Shown: positions 1-7,727 of the stretch, one piece after another
Numbering within the stretch: the first letter of the stretch is position 1
Layout of the letters: each line of letters opens with the position of its first letter
Assembly: GCF_027923225.1 (NCBI RefSeq)
Contig: NZ_BSDI01000007.1
Coordinates: 558,001-622,000, forward strand
DNA length: 64,000 nucleotides
Reading direction: 5' to 3'
From: Phytohabitans aurantiacus
GTDB lineage: Bacteria; Actinomycetota; Actinomycetes; Mycobacteriales; Micromonosporaceae
The notes under the pieces: generated by a model
What the model was told of the DNA's origin: nothing
The model's input: the letters and a program-made list of their open reading frames with translations, nothing else
Databases searched by the model: none
Position numbers and translations under genes: made by a program

Positions 1-1
1 C

Positions 2-424
2 AACGGGCAAATGTACGACGGGACGGGCACGATGGCGGCGGCGCCCGCGGTGGGCGGCGGCTGGCGGGGCGAGCTGTCCATCCGGTACGACGCGATCGAT
101 CCCGTGAGCAACGGCGTGGGCTCCAGCGTGTCCTTCGGCACCCGCACCGACCCCGGCGACCCGTCCTCGGTCGTGGTAGTGCGACTGCACGACACGGCCA
201 CGCTCGTGGTGACTCCGGCTAACGCCAACGGTGTCGAGGTCGTCCGGGGCGACACCGTGGTGGCGCAGGTGCCGGCCAAGGACGCCGCCGCGTTGCTCAG
301 CATCGGCGTCAAGCCCGGCGACGTGGTGCGGGCCAGGGACGCCGCCGGCGCGGTGGTCGGCACGGTCACCGTCGACGACGACCCGCTGCCGGGCGTGTCC
401 GCGTCCCGCTGGCACCTGGAGTAG
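2..424 (+). CDS. C-terminal end of a protein of unknown function (5' end outside window)
   Basis: The frame is open to the left edge of the window and stops at 422-424, so only about 140 C-terminal residues are visible. The first in-window ATG, at 11, need not be the true start. The visible part looks like small beta-rich modules: the last ~80 residues alternate hydrophobic strands with Asp/Gly/Ala turns (DTATLVVTPANANG, VVRGDTVVAQVPA, PGDVVRARDAAG) and end in RWHLE. No signal peptide, membrane helix or catalytic motif is visible. It runs convergently toward the membrane-protein gene at 429-965, with only four bases between the stop codons. I do not recognise the family. Confidence 0.6.
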   Translation, partial: NGQMYDGTGTMAAAPAVGGGWRGELSIRYDAIDPVSNGVGSSVSFGTRTDPGDPSSVVVVRLHDTATLVVTPANANGVEVVRGDTVVAQVPAKDAAALLSIGVKPGDVVRARDAAGAVVGTVTVDDDPLPGVSASRWHLE

Positions 425-428
425 ACCC

Positions 429-965
429 TCACAGCAGCACCAGGCTGAGGCCGACCAGGACGTCGAGGACCCCGCACCATTCGGCGTACGAGCGTGCGAC
501 CGTCTTGTCCCTCCGCAGGTGGACGAAGTCCCAGCCACCGTGCAGGAGCCAGCCGGCGCCGACGATGTACCGCCCGAGGTCGGGGTCCACGGCGAGCCCG
601 ACGAGCGCGAGCGCGCCGAACCCAAGCATGCCGAGCGACTGGATGCGAAACTCGCGAGACCCGCGCAGGTCGCCGCCGACCGCGCCCCACAGGAACACAA
701 GCAGGGCCACAAGGACGAAGAACACGGCTGGCGACACCGCGTCGATCAGTTTGAGCCCAAACAGGACGACTGAGCCGCCGATCAGGATGGGCCAGGACGC
801 GGCGCGTCGGCGGAGCTTGGTCGCGACGAGATACACCAGCGGCAGGAACGGCAGGACCTCGCCCATCGCCGTCACGGTACTGGCCGTCACGCTGCCACCG
901 ACGGTGAGCACAGCCAGCACGACGGCGACCAGGACCGGCCAGCGCCGCGGAATCCACCGGGTCAT
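429..965 (-). CDS. Small polytopic membrane protein, function unknown
   Basis: A 178-residue integral membrane protein with about five to six hydrophobic helices, for example VLVAVVLAVLTVGGSV near the N-terminus and LIGGSVVLFGLKLI in the middle. The C-terminal part carries a polar patch (LLHGGWDFVHLRRDK). The start at 965 is preferred over an in-frame start at 1055 because a strong ribosome site (GGAGGAG) lies five bases upstream of 965 and hydrophobicity starts right after it. It is divergent from the histidine kinase at 1099 and shares a 133-bp upstream region holding a perfect TGACA-TT-TGTCA palindrome. It may therefore be a target of that two-component system (inference). Confidence 0.8.
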   Translation of the reverse strand: MTRWIPRRWPVLVAVVLAVLTVGGSVTASTVTAMGEVLPFLPLVYLVATKLRRRAASWPILIGGSVVLFGLKLIDAVSPAVFFVLVALLVFLWGAVGGDLRGSREFRIQSLGMLGFGALALVGLAVDPDLGRYIVGAGWLLHGGWDFVHLRRDKTVARSYAEWCGVLDVLVGLSLVLL

Positions 966-1049
966 GTCACTCCTCCAATACCAGGTAGGGGTATCCAGAC
1001 TCGCGGACCCGATGTGCGGCCGGTAGTGACGGATCCACACCTGGTCTTC

Positions 1050-1061
1050 TGACATTTGTCA
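1050..1061. promoter_or_regulatory. 12-bp palindrome TGACATTTGTCA in a divergent intergenic region
   Basis: A perfect inverted repeat (TGACA, 2-bp spacer, TGTCA) lies 38 bp upstream of the kinase start and 85 bp upstream of the divergent membrane-protein start. A looser inverted pair (ACCAGGT near 980 and ACCTGGT near 1038-1044) flanks it. A binding site for the response regulator encoded at 2214 is plausible but inferred only from position and symmetry. Confidence 0.4.
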
Positions 1062-1098
1062 CGCGCGGACCGGGTCCCTGAGCTGCCAGAATGGCTGG

Positions 1099-2217
1099 AT
1101 GCGGGTGCTGCGCTGGTACACCTGGTCGGCGGTGGCCGGCATGACGGTGGTCGTGCTCGTCCTCGTCACCGGCGGCTGGCTGCTCGACTCTGGGACGCCC
1201 GGGTGGGCGCGGGTGGCCGGCACCGCCGCGCTTGTGATGACGGTCGGCGCGACCGTGGTGCTCCTGAGCCGTCGCATAGCGGGCGCCGAGCCGGGCGCCG
1301 CGTGGCTCGGGACGGCGGGTGTCGGGGCCGCTGTGCTGGGTGCGGCCATGCTCGCCGACCGGAACGAGTTGTGGGCGGTCGCACCGTCCATCGTGGTATC
1401 GGTGGCGGCCACGTTTCTGCCGCCGCGACGCCAATGGGTCGCCATCGCCGTGGCGGCCGCCGCGCTGACGGTACCAGGGACGCTCGCCAGCCTGGCCACC
1501 GATGACGGTGAGTTGCCTTATGCGGCCGCGTTTCCCGCCGGTCTGCTGGTCTTCACGGCGTGGGTGACCCTCGGTCCACTGTGGGTGTGGGACGTCGCTG
1601 AGCGCCTGCACCGCGCGCGCCGCCTCGCGGCGGAGCTCGCGGTGGCTGACGAGCGGCTGCGGTTCGCCGCCGACCTGCACGACATCCAGGGGCACCACCT
1701 GCAGGTCATCGCGCTCAAGAGTGAGCTGGCGCAACGGCTGGTGGCGGCTGATCCGGCGCGGGCGGCCGCCGAGATGGCCGAGGTGCGGCGGCTCGCGGCC
1801 GACGCGCTGCGCGACACCCGCGCGCTGGTACAGGGGTACCGGCGCACGACGCTCGAAGACGAGATAGCCAACGCGACGCGCGTGCTCGCGGCGGCCGACA
1901 TCGACGCCCGGATGGACGTGGCACCGGCCCAGGACCGGCTCTCCGACTCCGGGCGGCACCTGTTGGGACTGGTGATGCGCGAAGCGACCACGAACGTGCT
2001 GCGCCACAGCCGCGCGGCACACGCCACTGTGGAGTACCGGATCGAGGCCGACCGGGCGCGCCTGCGCGTGAGCAACGACGGCGCCGGACCACCCGGCACG
2101 CCCAGTGGTCTGGAAACCCTGGCGGCGCGGCTGGCGACCGCCGGCGGCGAACTGACCTGGAGCCACGACGGCGGCCGGTTCGTCGTCGCGGCGGCCCTCC
2201 CGGTGGGTGCGGCATGA
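1099..2217 (+). CDS. Sensor histidine kinase, DesK/HisKA_3 type
   Basis: A 372-residue membrane sensor kinase. Roughly the first 160 residues form five or six transmembrane helices. They are followed by a cytoplasmic HisKA_3 dimerisation domain with the H-box DLHDIQGHHLQ, where His194 is the expected phosphorylation site. The C-terminus is a short HATPase_c domain with the N-box REATTNVLRHSRA and G-box SNDGAGPPG. There is no periplasmic sensor domain, so sensing is probably within the membrane, as in DesK (family knowledge). The stop overlaps the response-regulator start in ATGA, so the two are translationally coupled. The ligand cannot be read from sequence. Confidence 0.93.
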   Translation: MRVLRWYTWSAVAGMTVVVLVLVTGGWLLDSGTPGWARVAGTAALVMTVGATVVLLSRRIAGAEPGAAWLGTAGVGAAVLGAAMLADRNELWAVAPSIVVSVAATFLPPRRQWVAIAVAAAALTVPGTLASLATDDGELPYAAAFPAGLLVFTAWVTLGPLWVWDVAERLHRARRLAAELAVADERLRFAADLHDIQGHHLQVIALKSELAQRLVAADPARAAAEMAEVRRLAADALRDTRALVQGYRRTTLEDEIANATRVLAAADIDARMDVAPAQDRLSDSGRHLLGLVMREATTNVLRHSRAAHATVEYRIEADRARLRVSNDGAGPPGTPSGLETLAARLATAGGELTWSHDGGRFVVAAALPVGAA

Positions 2218-2816
2218 TCCGCCTGCTGCTCGCCGACGACGAAGACCTGATCCGGGGCGCGCTGGCGGCGTTGCTGGCACTGGAAGACGACGTCACCGTC
2301 GTGGCCGAGGCGTCGACGTCGACGGACGCCGTGCGGCTCGCCCTCGAGCACCGGCCCGACATCGCGGTGCTCGACCTGGAGATGCCACCGACCGACGGGC
2401 TGAGTGCCGCGACAGAAATCCGTGCCGCGCTCCCCACCCGGATCGTGCTGGTGACGCGGCACGCCCGTCCCGCGGTGCTGCGGCGCGCGCTGGCGGCAGG
2501 CGTCACCGGGTTCGTGCCGAAGACGACGCCCGCGAGCCGGCTCGCGGAGATCCTGCGGGATGTGGCCGCCGGAAACCGTTACGTGGACCCGGAAATCGCC
2601 GCGTCGGCGCTGACCGAGGGCGCCTGCCCGCTGACCGACCGGGAATTGGAGGTGCTGCGCGCCTCGCGAACTGGCGACTCGGTCAACGAGATAGCCGCGC
2701 GGGTTCACCTGGCTCCCGGCACGGTTCGCAACTACCTGTCCGCGGCGATGGGCAAGCTCGGCGTCAGCTCGCGGCACGCCGCCGCCCACCGCGCCTGGGA
2801 GGAAGGCTGGATCTGA
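2214..2816 (+). CDS. NarL/LuxR-family response regulator (DesR-like)
   Basis: A 200-residue response regulator. The receiver domain (1-120) has acidic residues ADDED at 7-11, predicted phospho-acceptor Asp54 (VLDLEMPP) and Lys103 (GFVPKTT). A C-terminal LuxR helix-turn-helix (about 140-195) contains LTDRELEVLRAS and VHLAPGTVRNYLSAAMGKL. It starts inside the stop codon of the upstream kinase gene, so it is the cognate partner. The likely target is the divergent promoter region around 965-1098, and perhaps its own operon. This arrangement resembles DesKR-type membrane-stress systems, but the signal is unknown. Confidence 0.93.
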   Translation: MIRLLLADDEDLIRGALAALLALEDDVTVVAEASTSTDAVRLALEHRPDIAVLDLEMPPTDGLSAATEIRAALPTRIVLVTRHARPAVLRRALAAGVTGFVPKTTPASRLAEILRDVAAGNRYVDPEIAASALTEGACPLTDRELEVLRASRTGDSVNEIAARVHLAPGTVRNYLSAAMGKLGVSSRHAAAHRAWEEGWI

Positions 2817-2828
2817 GGGTGGCCGCTT

Positions 2829-2866
2829 TACAATAGTGTGCGCCACACAGTATCGTGTGATGCATG
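2829..2866 (+). promoter_or_regulatory. Promoter/operator of the PadR operon
   Basis: The sequence TACAAT at 2829-2834 resembles a -10 box. It is followed by a perfect inverted repeat GTGTG-CGC-CACAC at 2836-2848, flanked by ATA and (AG)TAT. PadR regulators usually bind their own promoter, so this symmetric site just before the ATG at 2864 is a good candidate operator. The assignment is inferred. Confidence 0.45.
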
Positions 2867-3199
2867 CCCGAAGATGAGCTGCTCGCCACGCACCTCCAGG
2901 AGCTGCGCCGGGGCACAGTCGTGCTCGCCTGCCTCCTCATCCTCCAGCAGCCGAATTACGGGTATGCCCTGCTCGACCTGCTCGAGAAGTACGGCTTCAC
3001 TGTCGACGCCAACACCCTCTACCCGTTGCTGCGCCGCCTGGAGAAGCAGGGGCTGCTGACCAGCGACTGGAATACCGACGAGTCCCGCCCGCGCAAGTTC
3101 TACCGCACCAGCGCCGACGGCACGGCACTCGCACAGACCCTCAGCCACGACTGGGACGAGCTCGACGCCGCGTTCCGCAGCCTGAAAGGCGAGTCATGA
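2864..3199 (+). CDS. PadR-family transcriptional regulator
   Basis: A 111-residue winged-helix protein of the short PadR class. The motif NYGYALLDLLEKYGFTVDAN is followed by TLYPLLRRLEKQGLLTSDW and the wing residues RPRKFYRTSADG, the PadR signature. The length is normal for the class without a long C-terminal helix domain. Its stop overlaps the next start in ATGA. PadR next to a HAAS/permease-prefix membrane protein is a very common actinobacterial pair in which PadR represses the pair. The palindrome at 2836-2848 is the likely operator. Confidence 0.92.
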   Translation: MPEDELLATHLQELRRGTVVLACLLILQQPNYGYALLDLLEKYGFTVDANTLYPLLRRLEKQGLLTSDWNTDESRPRKFYRTSADGTALAQTLSHDWDELDAAFRSLKGES

Positions 3200-4131
3200 C
3201 CCTCACCGACCGGTACGTCGACGCGACCCTGCGCCGCCTGCCCGCCCGCCAGCGCCCCGACATCGAGCGTGAGCTGCGCGCCTCCATCGCCGACGCCGTC
3301 GACGACCGCGTGGACGGCGGCACCGACCCGAGCGCGGCCGAGCTGGCCGTGCTCACCGAGCTCGGCGACCCGCAGCGGCTCGCCGCCGGATACGCCGACC
3401 GGCCACTGCACCTCATCGGGCCGGCCCTGTTCCTCGACTACACGCGACTGCTCGCCACGCTTCTCGCGACGGTGCTTCCGGCGGTCGCGGCCATCGTCGC
3501 GCTGGTGCGCGCCATGGACGACGCGGACGCCGGCACGGTGGTGGCCGACGCGTTCGGCGCGACGTTCACCGCGGCCATCCACATCGGATTCTGGACCACA
3601 CTGCTCTTCGCGTTCATCGAGCGCTTTCCGGGCCAGCACTGGGTGATCAACACTTGGACGCCCGACGCGCTCCCCGAGCCGCCGAGCCGCCGCCTCAGGT
3701 ACACCGAACTGGTCCTCGAAACCGCCGCGACCGCGCTCTTCAGCGCGTTCATCCTCCTGACACCCGTGGTGAGCACGGAAAAGGACGCCGACGGCGACCC
3801 GATCGGCCTGCTGTCACCGTGGTTGTGGGACACCGGTGTCGTCTACGGCTTGATCGCGCTCGTCGTCGTGGCGCTCGGCTTCTCGTTCGCCCGGTACTAC
3901 GGCCGTTGGAACGTGCCGATCGCCATCGGTGGGGCGCTCGCGACGATCGCGTGCTCGATCCTGCTGATCGCGCTCGGCGCCAACGACCGGATCCTGAACC
4001 CCGAGTTCATCGCCGCGGCCGGCTGGTCCGACGACGCGAACCGCTGGGTCTACATCGGAGTCATCGTCGCCGCTGTCAGCACGCTGGCGCACTCGGTCAC
4101 CGAGGCCGTCAAGCAGGTCCGGAAGGGGTGA
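3196..4131 (+). CDS. HAAS/permease-prefix domain membrane protein (PadR partner)
   Basis: A 311-residue protein. The first ~80 residues are a soluble helical HAAS-type domain (RYVDATLRRLPARQRPDIER, then ELGDPQRLAAGYADRP). They are followed by about six transmembrane helices, including LLATLLATVLPAVAAIVALV, GVVYGLIALVVVALGFSFA and WVYIGVIVAAVSTLAHSV. It is co-translated with the upstream padR through a 4-bp overlap. HAAS proteins are poorly characterised; members are associated with PadR-controlled membrane responses. The precise role is unknown. Confidence 0.85.
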   Translation: MTLTDRYVDATLRRLPARQRPDIERELRASIADAVDDRVDGGTDPSAAELAVLTELGDPQRLAAGYADRPLHLIGPALFLDYTRLLATLLATVLPAVAAIVALVRAMDDADAGTVVADAFGATFTAAIHIGFWTTLLFAFIERFPGQHWVINTWTPDALPEPPSRRLRYTELVLETAATALFSAFILLTPVVSTEKDADGDPIGLLSPWLWDTGVVYGLIALVVVALGFSFARYYGRWNVPIAIGGALATIACSILLIALGANDRILNPEFIAAAGWSDDANRWVYIGVIVAAVSTLAHSVTEAVKQVRKG

Positions 4132-4136
4132 CGGAG

Positions 4137-5108
4137 ATGAAGGCGATCGTCTACAACGAGTACGGGTGCTCCGACGTGCTGCGGTACGCCGATGTGGACA
4201 CCCCTTCGATCGGACCCGACGGCGTGCTCGTCCGGGTACGCGCCTCGTCCATCAACTTCGCCGACCACATCGTGATGCTGCACGGCTTCCCGAAGGTCGC
4301 CCGCCTCGCCACCGGCATCCGGCGCCCCCGGGTCAACATCCTCGGGCGTGACATCGCCGGCACCGTGGCCGCTGTCGGCGCCCGAGTCACCGGCCTGGCG
4401 GTGGGCGACCGGGTGCTCGGCGAGGTCAACCAGCGCGGTTTCGCCGAGTACGCCGCGACGCGGGCCACGCACCTGGGCCGGATACCCGACGGGACAACGT
4501 TCGAGCAGGCGGCCACGCTGCCGATCGCGGGCACCACGGCCCTCCAGGCGCTCCGCCTCGGCGGCACCGGCCCCGACAGCACCGTACTCGTCAACGGGGC
4601 GTCGGGCGGCGTCGGCACGTTCACGGTGCAGCTCGCCAAGGCACTCGGCGCCCACGTCACCGGCGTGTGCAGCACCCGCAACGCCGACCTGATCCGTTCC
4701 ATCGGCGCCGACGAGGTCGTCGACTACACCCGCGACGACGTCACCAAACGCGCGGCCCGCTTCGACGTCATCGTCGACCTGGCCGGCGGATACCCGGTGG
4801 GAGCGCTGCGCCGGCTGCTCACCCCCGATGGCGTATTCGTGGCGTCCAGCGGCACGGGCGGCCGCGTGCTCGGCTCGCTGCCCAGGCTGGCCGCCATCGC
4901 CGCCACCGCACCGTTTTACCGGCGCCGCAAGGTGCGGGTCGCGGTCACCAAACGCAGCGTCGCCGACCTGGAGCGGCTGGCGGGAATGGTCGCGGACGGC
5001 ACCCTGACGCCCGTCATCGAACGCACCTACCCCCTGAGCGAAACCGCCGACGCCATCCGCCACCTGGAAGCCAACCACGCCCAGGGCAAGATAGTCCTAA
5101 TGATCTAA
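4137..5108 (+). CDS. Zinc-independent NAD(P)-dependent alcohol dehydrogenase / quinone oxidoreductase
   Basis: A 323-residue medium-chain dehydrogenase. The GroES-like N-terminus (MKAIVYNEYGCSDVLRYADV) lacks the zinc-ligand pattern of classical alcohol dehydrogenases. The Rossmann fold has the NAD(P)-binding loop NGASGGVGTF at about 153-162. The C-terminal helix ends AIRHLEANHAQGKIVLMI, typical of quinone-oxidoreductase-like members. The ATG at 4137, six bases after the HAAS gene stop, fits homologue N-termini and has an AAGGGG ribosome site. It is probably the third gene of the PadR operon. The substrate is unknown. A copy of the 76-bp palindromic element begins 64 bp after the stop. Confidence 0.88.
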   Translation: MKAIVYNEYGCSDVLRYADVDTPSIGPDGVLVRVRASSINFADHIVMLHGFPKVARLATGIRRPRVNILGRDIAGTVAAVGARVTGLAVGDRVLGEVNQRGFAEYAATRATHLGRIPDGTTFEQAATLPIAGTTALQALRLGGTGPDSTVLVNGASGGVGTFTVQLAKALGAHVTGVCSTRNADLIRSIGADEVVDYTRDDVTKRAARFDVIVDLAGGYPVGALRRLLTPDGVFVASSGTGGRVLGSLPRLAAIAATAPFYRRRKVRVAVTKRSVADLERLAGMVADGTLTPVIERTYPLSETADAIRHLEANHAQGKIVLMI

Positions 5109-5547
5109 CCCCACCCCGCGGGCGCCGCCCGCGCCGCTGGCGCCCGGGCCGCTGGCGCCCGCCTCGCCCGCCGATCAAGGGCAAATGCACGTAGTTGGAT
5201 CTCATTTCCGCGTGCATACGCCCTTGATCCATGCGATTGCCCTTGATCGACGCGCGGCGTCCCTCCGGGCCGCACTCGCGACCGGCGTGTCCAAGGTGGA
5301 GTTGCGGACGTTCGCCGAGTTGTGCCGGCGGCGCGGTGGAACGCAGCACGGCGAACTCGTCCGGCGGGCGGGATCGGACCGATCGATCCGATATCGCAAC
5401 ACGCTCACTGGTACGCCGCCCACTCGCGCCAGACCACATAGGACCGAGTATCGTTGGCGTCCTGCGTCGTGAAATGTGCGGTGGTGACACACCTCACGCG
5501 CCGCCGGGAGTGCCGGATTAGACCCACATTTTGGCAGGCTTGCGGGC
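5109..5547. other. Gene-free stretch holding palindromic element copy A
   Basis: After the dehydrogenase stop comes a C-rich tract with a 13-bp tandem duplication (ccgctggcgcccg at 5134 and 5149), then the 76-bp element at 5173-5248. The remaining ~300 bp encode nothing I recognise. A 13-bp palindrome GATCGG-A-CCGATC at 5372-5384 lies about 165 bp upstream of the next gene and could be an operator. A short frame running out of the repeat (5185-5472) has no homology I can see and is not called. Confidence 0.6.
5173..5248 (+). repeat. 76-bp palindromic element, copy A (four 19-nt modules)
   Basis: Module 1 is GATCAAGGGCAAATGCACG (5173-5191). Module 2 is the loop TAGTTGGATCTCATTTCCG (5192-5210). 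Module 3 is CGTGCATACGCCCTTGATC (5211-5229), complementary to module 1 at 17 of 19 positions. Module 4 is CATGCGATTGCCCTTGATC (5230-5248), a diverged direct repeat of module 3. It lies downstream of the dehydrogenase gene, preceded by C-rich sequence ending GCCCGCC. Other copies are at 30270, 32886 (inverted) and 55530 (inverted), all exactly 76 bp. Confidence 0.9.
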
Positions 5548-6441
5548 ATGAGGATTCCATACATCGGTTCCGGGCCCTACTGCTACGCCAACTCCCTCGC
5601 GATGGTGATGGGCTCCCACGCGCCCGAGCCCTCGGCGATCGAGGTGCTCACCGGCTCTCCGTTCGGTGCCACATTCATCGCCGGCCTGCCGTACTTCAGC
5701 CCGGCCGGCTGGGATCCCGACATCGGGCTCACGCCCGCGATCACGGCGCTGGGCTGGACGTGCGATCGCACCGCCGGCGGGACCGCCACCGAGGCGATCG
5801 GCCGGCTACGCGAGGCGTGCGAGGCCGGCCCCGTGCTGGTCGGGCCGGTGGAATTCGGGCTGCTGCGCTACGTGCCGGGCATGGACGGGCCCATCGGTTC
5901 GGACCACTTCGTCGTGGTGCTCACTGTGGACGATGCGACGGTGACGCTTCACGACCCGCACGGCCATCCGTACGTGACGCTGCCACTGGAGGCGTTCGTG
6001 GCCGCGTGGCGGGCCGAGACCGTTCCCTATCCCTCGACGCCGTTCACCATGCGGGCCGGCTTCCGGCGGGTCGACGATGTCAACGCGGAAACGGCGCTGC
6101 GCGGCTCGCTGCCCGGCGCCGCGCGATGGCTGGACGCGTCTCCCGACGCGGGTGGCACGGTGGAGCGGATCGCGGATCTGGTCGCCGCCGGGCCCGATGC
6201 CCAGACGCACGGCCACCTCGTGCATTTCGCGGTGCGGGTGGGTGCCCGCCGGCTCGCCGACGCATCGGCCTGGTTGGGCCGGATCGGATACGACACCGCC
6301 GCCGAGATCACCGACGCGCAGGCGCGGCTGCTCGGCGGCGTCCAGTACGACCTGGTGGCGGGAGACCACCTCACCGCGGCCGCCGCGCTGCGCAAACTGG
6401 CGTCCACCTACGCCCAACTGAGAGCGGCGTTGGCACGTTAG
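5548..6441 (+). CDS. BtrH-N/C39-like papain-fold protein, function unknown
   Basis: A 297-residue cytoplasmic protein. The N-terminal ~165 residues resemble the butirosin-biosynthesis BtrH N-terminal / peptidase C39-like fold. A candidate nucleophile Cys12 sits in GPYCYANSLAMVM, His120 in GSDHFVVVL and an Asp in LHDPHG, which together would form a Cys-His-Asp triad. The C-terminal ~120 residues are helical with no recognisable domain. Members of this fold act as acyl- or aminoacyl-transferases as well as proteases, so the reaction cannot be fixed here. It has its own intergenic region and no obvious operon partner; the next sequence is a gene relic. Confidence 0.7.
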   Translation: MRIPYIGSGPYCYANSLAMVMGSHAPEPSAIEVLTGSPFGATFIAGLPYFSPAGWDPDIGLTPAITALGWTCDRTAGGTATEAIGRLREACEAGPVLVGPVEFGLLRYVPGMDGPIGSDHFVVVLTVDDATVTLHDPHGHPYVTLPLEAFVAAWRAETVPYPSTPFTMRAGFRRVDDVNAETALRGSLPGAARWLDASPDAGGTVERIADLVAAGPDAQTHGHLVHFAVRVGARRLADASAWLGRIGYDTAAEITDAQARLLGGVQYDLVAGDHLTAAAALRKLASTYAQLRAALAR

Positions 6442-6456
6442 AGAGGTCCAGGATGG

Positions 6457-6612
6457 AGGCGGCGTCGAGCAGCGGAACGAGTCGCCAGACAACTGCGTGA
6501 CCGCTACGGCGTACACGTCGAAATGCTGGCGGCGGACCTGAGGGAACCGGCGGGCCGTGCCGTGGTCGCGGCGCGGTTGTCCGATTCTGATCCTGCTTTG
6601 GCCGTGCTGGGT
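6457..6612 (+). pseudogene. Short-chain dehydrogenase relic
   Basis: Reading through from about 6457 gives RVARQLRDRYGVHVEMLAAD followed by LREPAGRAVVAARLSDSDPAL. This matches the beta2-alphaC-beta3 region of classical SDRs (arginine cluster, YGV-VEVLAADL, then a DPAL-VLV-like strand). The nucleotide-binding TGxxxGIG part, the NNAG motif and the catalytic SYK part are all missing, and the frame runs straight into the next gene. This is a roughly 50-codon fossil. A start codon inside it would give the NYN gene a spurious N-terminal extension. Confidence 0.6.
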
Positions 6613-6651
6613 CGACGGTCCGGCGCGCCGCTGGGGCGTAGGCTGACTCGC

Positions 6652-7701
6652 GTGGATCAAGAAGATCGCATCGCCCTGTTCCTGGACTACGAGAATCTCG
6701 CGCTCGGGGCGCGCGATCGGGGCGGCATGACGTTCGACTTCCGGCCGATCGCCGACGCGCTCGCCGAGCGGGGGCGGGTCGTGGTGCGCCGCGCCTACGC
6801 CGACTGGTCATTCTTCGACGAGGATCGCCGGATGCTGACCCGGTCGCACGTCGAGCTGATCGAGATGCCTCAACGGATGGGTGCTTCGCGCAAGAACGCC
6901 GCGGACATCAAGATGGCGGTCGACGCGGTGGAGTTGGCGTTCGAACGCGGCTACATCTCGACGTTCGTCATCTGCACGGGTGACAGTGACTTCACCCCGT
7001 TGGTCCACAAGCTACGCGAGCTCAACAAGCGCGTCATCGGCGTCGGTGTCGAGAAGTCCACATCGGCCTTGCTGCCGCCCGCGTGCGACGAGTTCCTTTA
7101 CTACGACCGGTTGGAGGGCGTCGACCTCCCGGCCGCGCGCGTCCGGCGTGCCCGGCCGGCACGTCCGCCGGAGCCGGATCCGCGGCAGGTGGAAGAGCCC
7201 TCGGCTGAGGAGCCGGCTCGCGACGTCGACACGCTGTCCGTCCTGGTTGCCCAGACGGTGGCCGGCCTGCAGGGTAGTTCCGGCGGTGCGGTGACCGCTT
7301 CGACGCTCAAGCGCACACTGCTGCGCAAGGACCCGACGTTCAGCGAGTCCGACTACGGGTTCCGCACGTTCGGCGAGTTGCTCCGGCACCTTGCCGAGCA
7401 CAATGTGATCGATCTTGGCGAGGGACCCGCCAAGGGCGACCCCGAGGTGTCACTGCCCGAACACGGCGATCGGGAGGTGGCGTTCGCGCTGTTACGCTCC
7501 GTGGTGGCCGACCTGACCAGCGGCAAGAGCGCGGTGGCGCTGTCGGGCCTCAAGAACCAGGTGCGCAGGGCGCGGCCGGACTTCAGCGAGAAGAAACTCG
7601 GCTACCGCAGCTTCCTTCAGTTCTGCAAGGCGGCCGCCACGAACGGGTCGGTGCGCCTGGAGTGGAGCCCCGAGGCCGACGACTATCTGGTCACGGCATA
7701 A
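6652..7701 (+). CDS. NYN-domain protein with two OST-HTH/LOTUS domains
   Basis: A 349-residue protein. Residues 1-155 form a NYN (PIN-like, LabA/DUF88) domain with FLDYENLALG, KNAADIKMAVDAVELA and ICTGDSDFTPLVHKL, which place the acidic metal-binding residues of this nuclease fold. Two OST-HTH/LOTUS RNA-binding modules follow at about 198-270 and 276-349, each with a phenylalanine-rich core (YGFRTFGELLRHL, LGYRSFLQFCKAA). The predicted role is RNA binding or cleavage in the cytoplasm. The GTG at 6652 is chosen because upstream codons belong to an SDR relic. The gene may be leaderless, as no clear ribosome site precedes it. Confidence 0.87.
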   Translation: MDQEDRIALFLDYENLALGARDRGGMTFDFRPIADALAERGRVVVRRAYADWSFFDEDRRMLTRSHVELIEMPQRMGASRKNAADIKMAVDAVELAFERGYISTFVICTGDSDFTPLVHKLRELNKRVIGVGVEKSTSALLPPACDEFLYYDRLEGVDLPAARVRRARPARPPEPDPRQVEEPSAEEPARDVDTLSVLVAQTVAGLQGSSGGAVTASTLKRTLLRKDPTFSESDYGFRTFGELLRHLAEHNVIDLGEGPAKGDPEVSLPEHGDREVAFALLRSVVADLTSGKSAVALSGLKNQVRRARPDFSEKKLGYRSFLQFCKAAATNGSVRLEWSPEADDYLVTA

Positions 7702-7727
7702 GCTGGCCGCTGACCTGAGGAGTTCCG

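Noticed and set aside
5185..5472. Short frame starting inside palindromic element A
   Set aside because: The first residues come from the repeat, the rest has no homology I can recognise, and there is no ribosome site.
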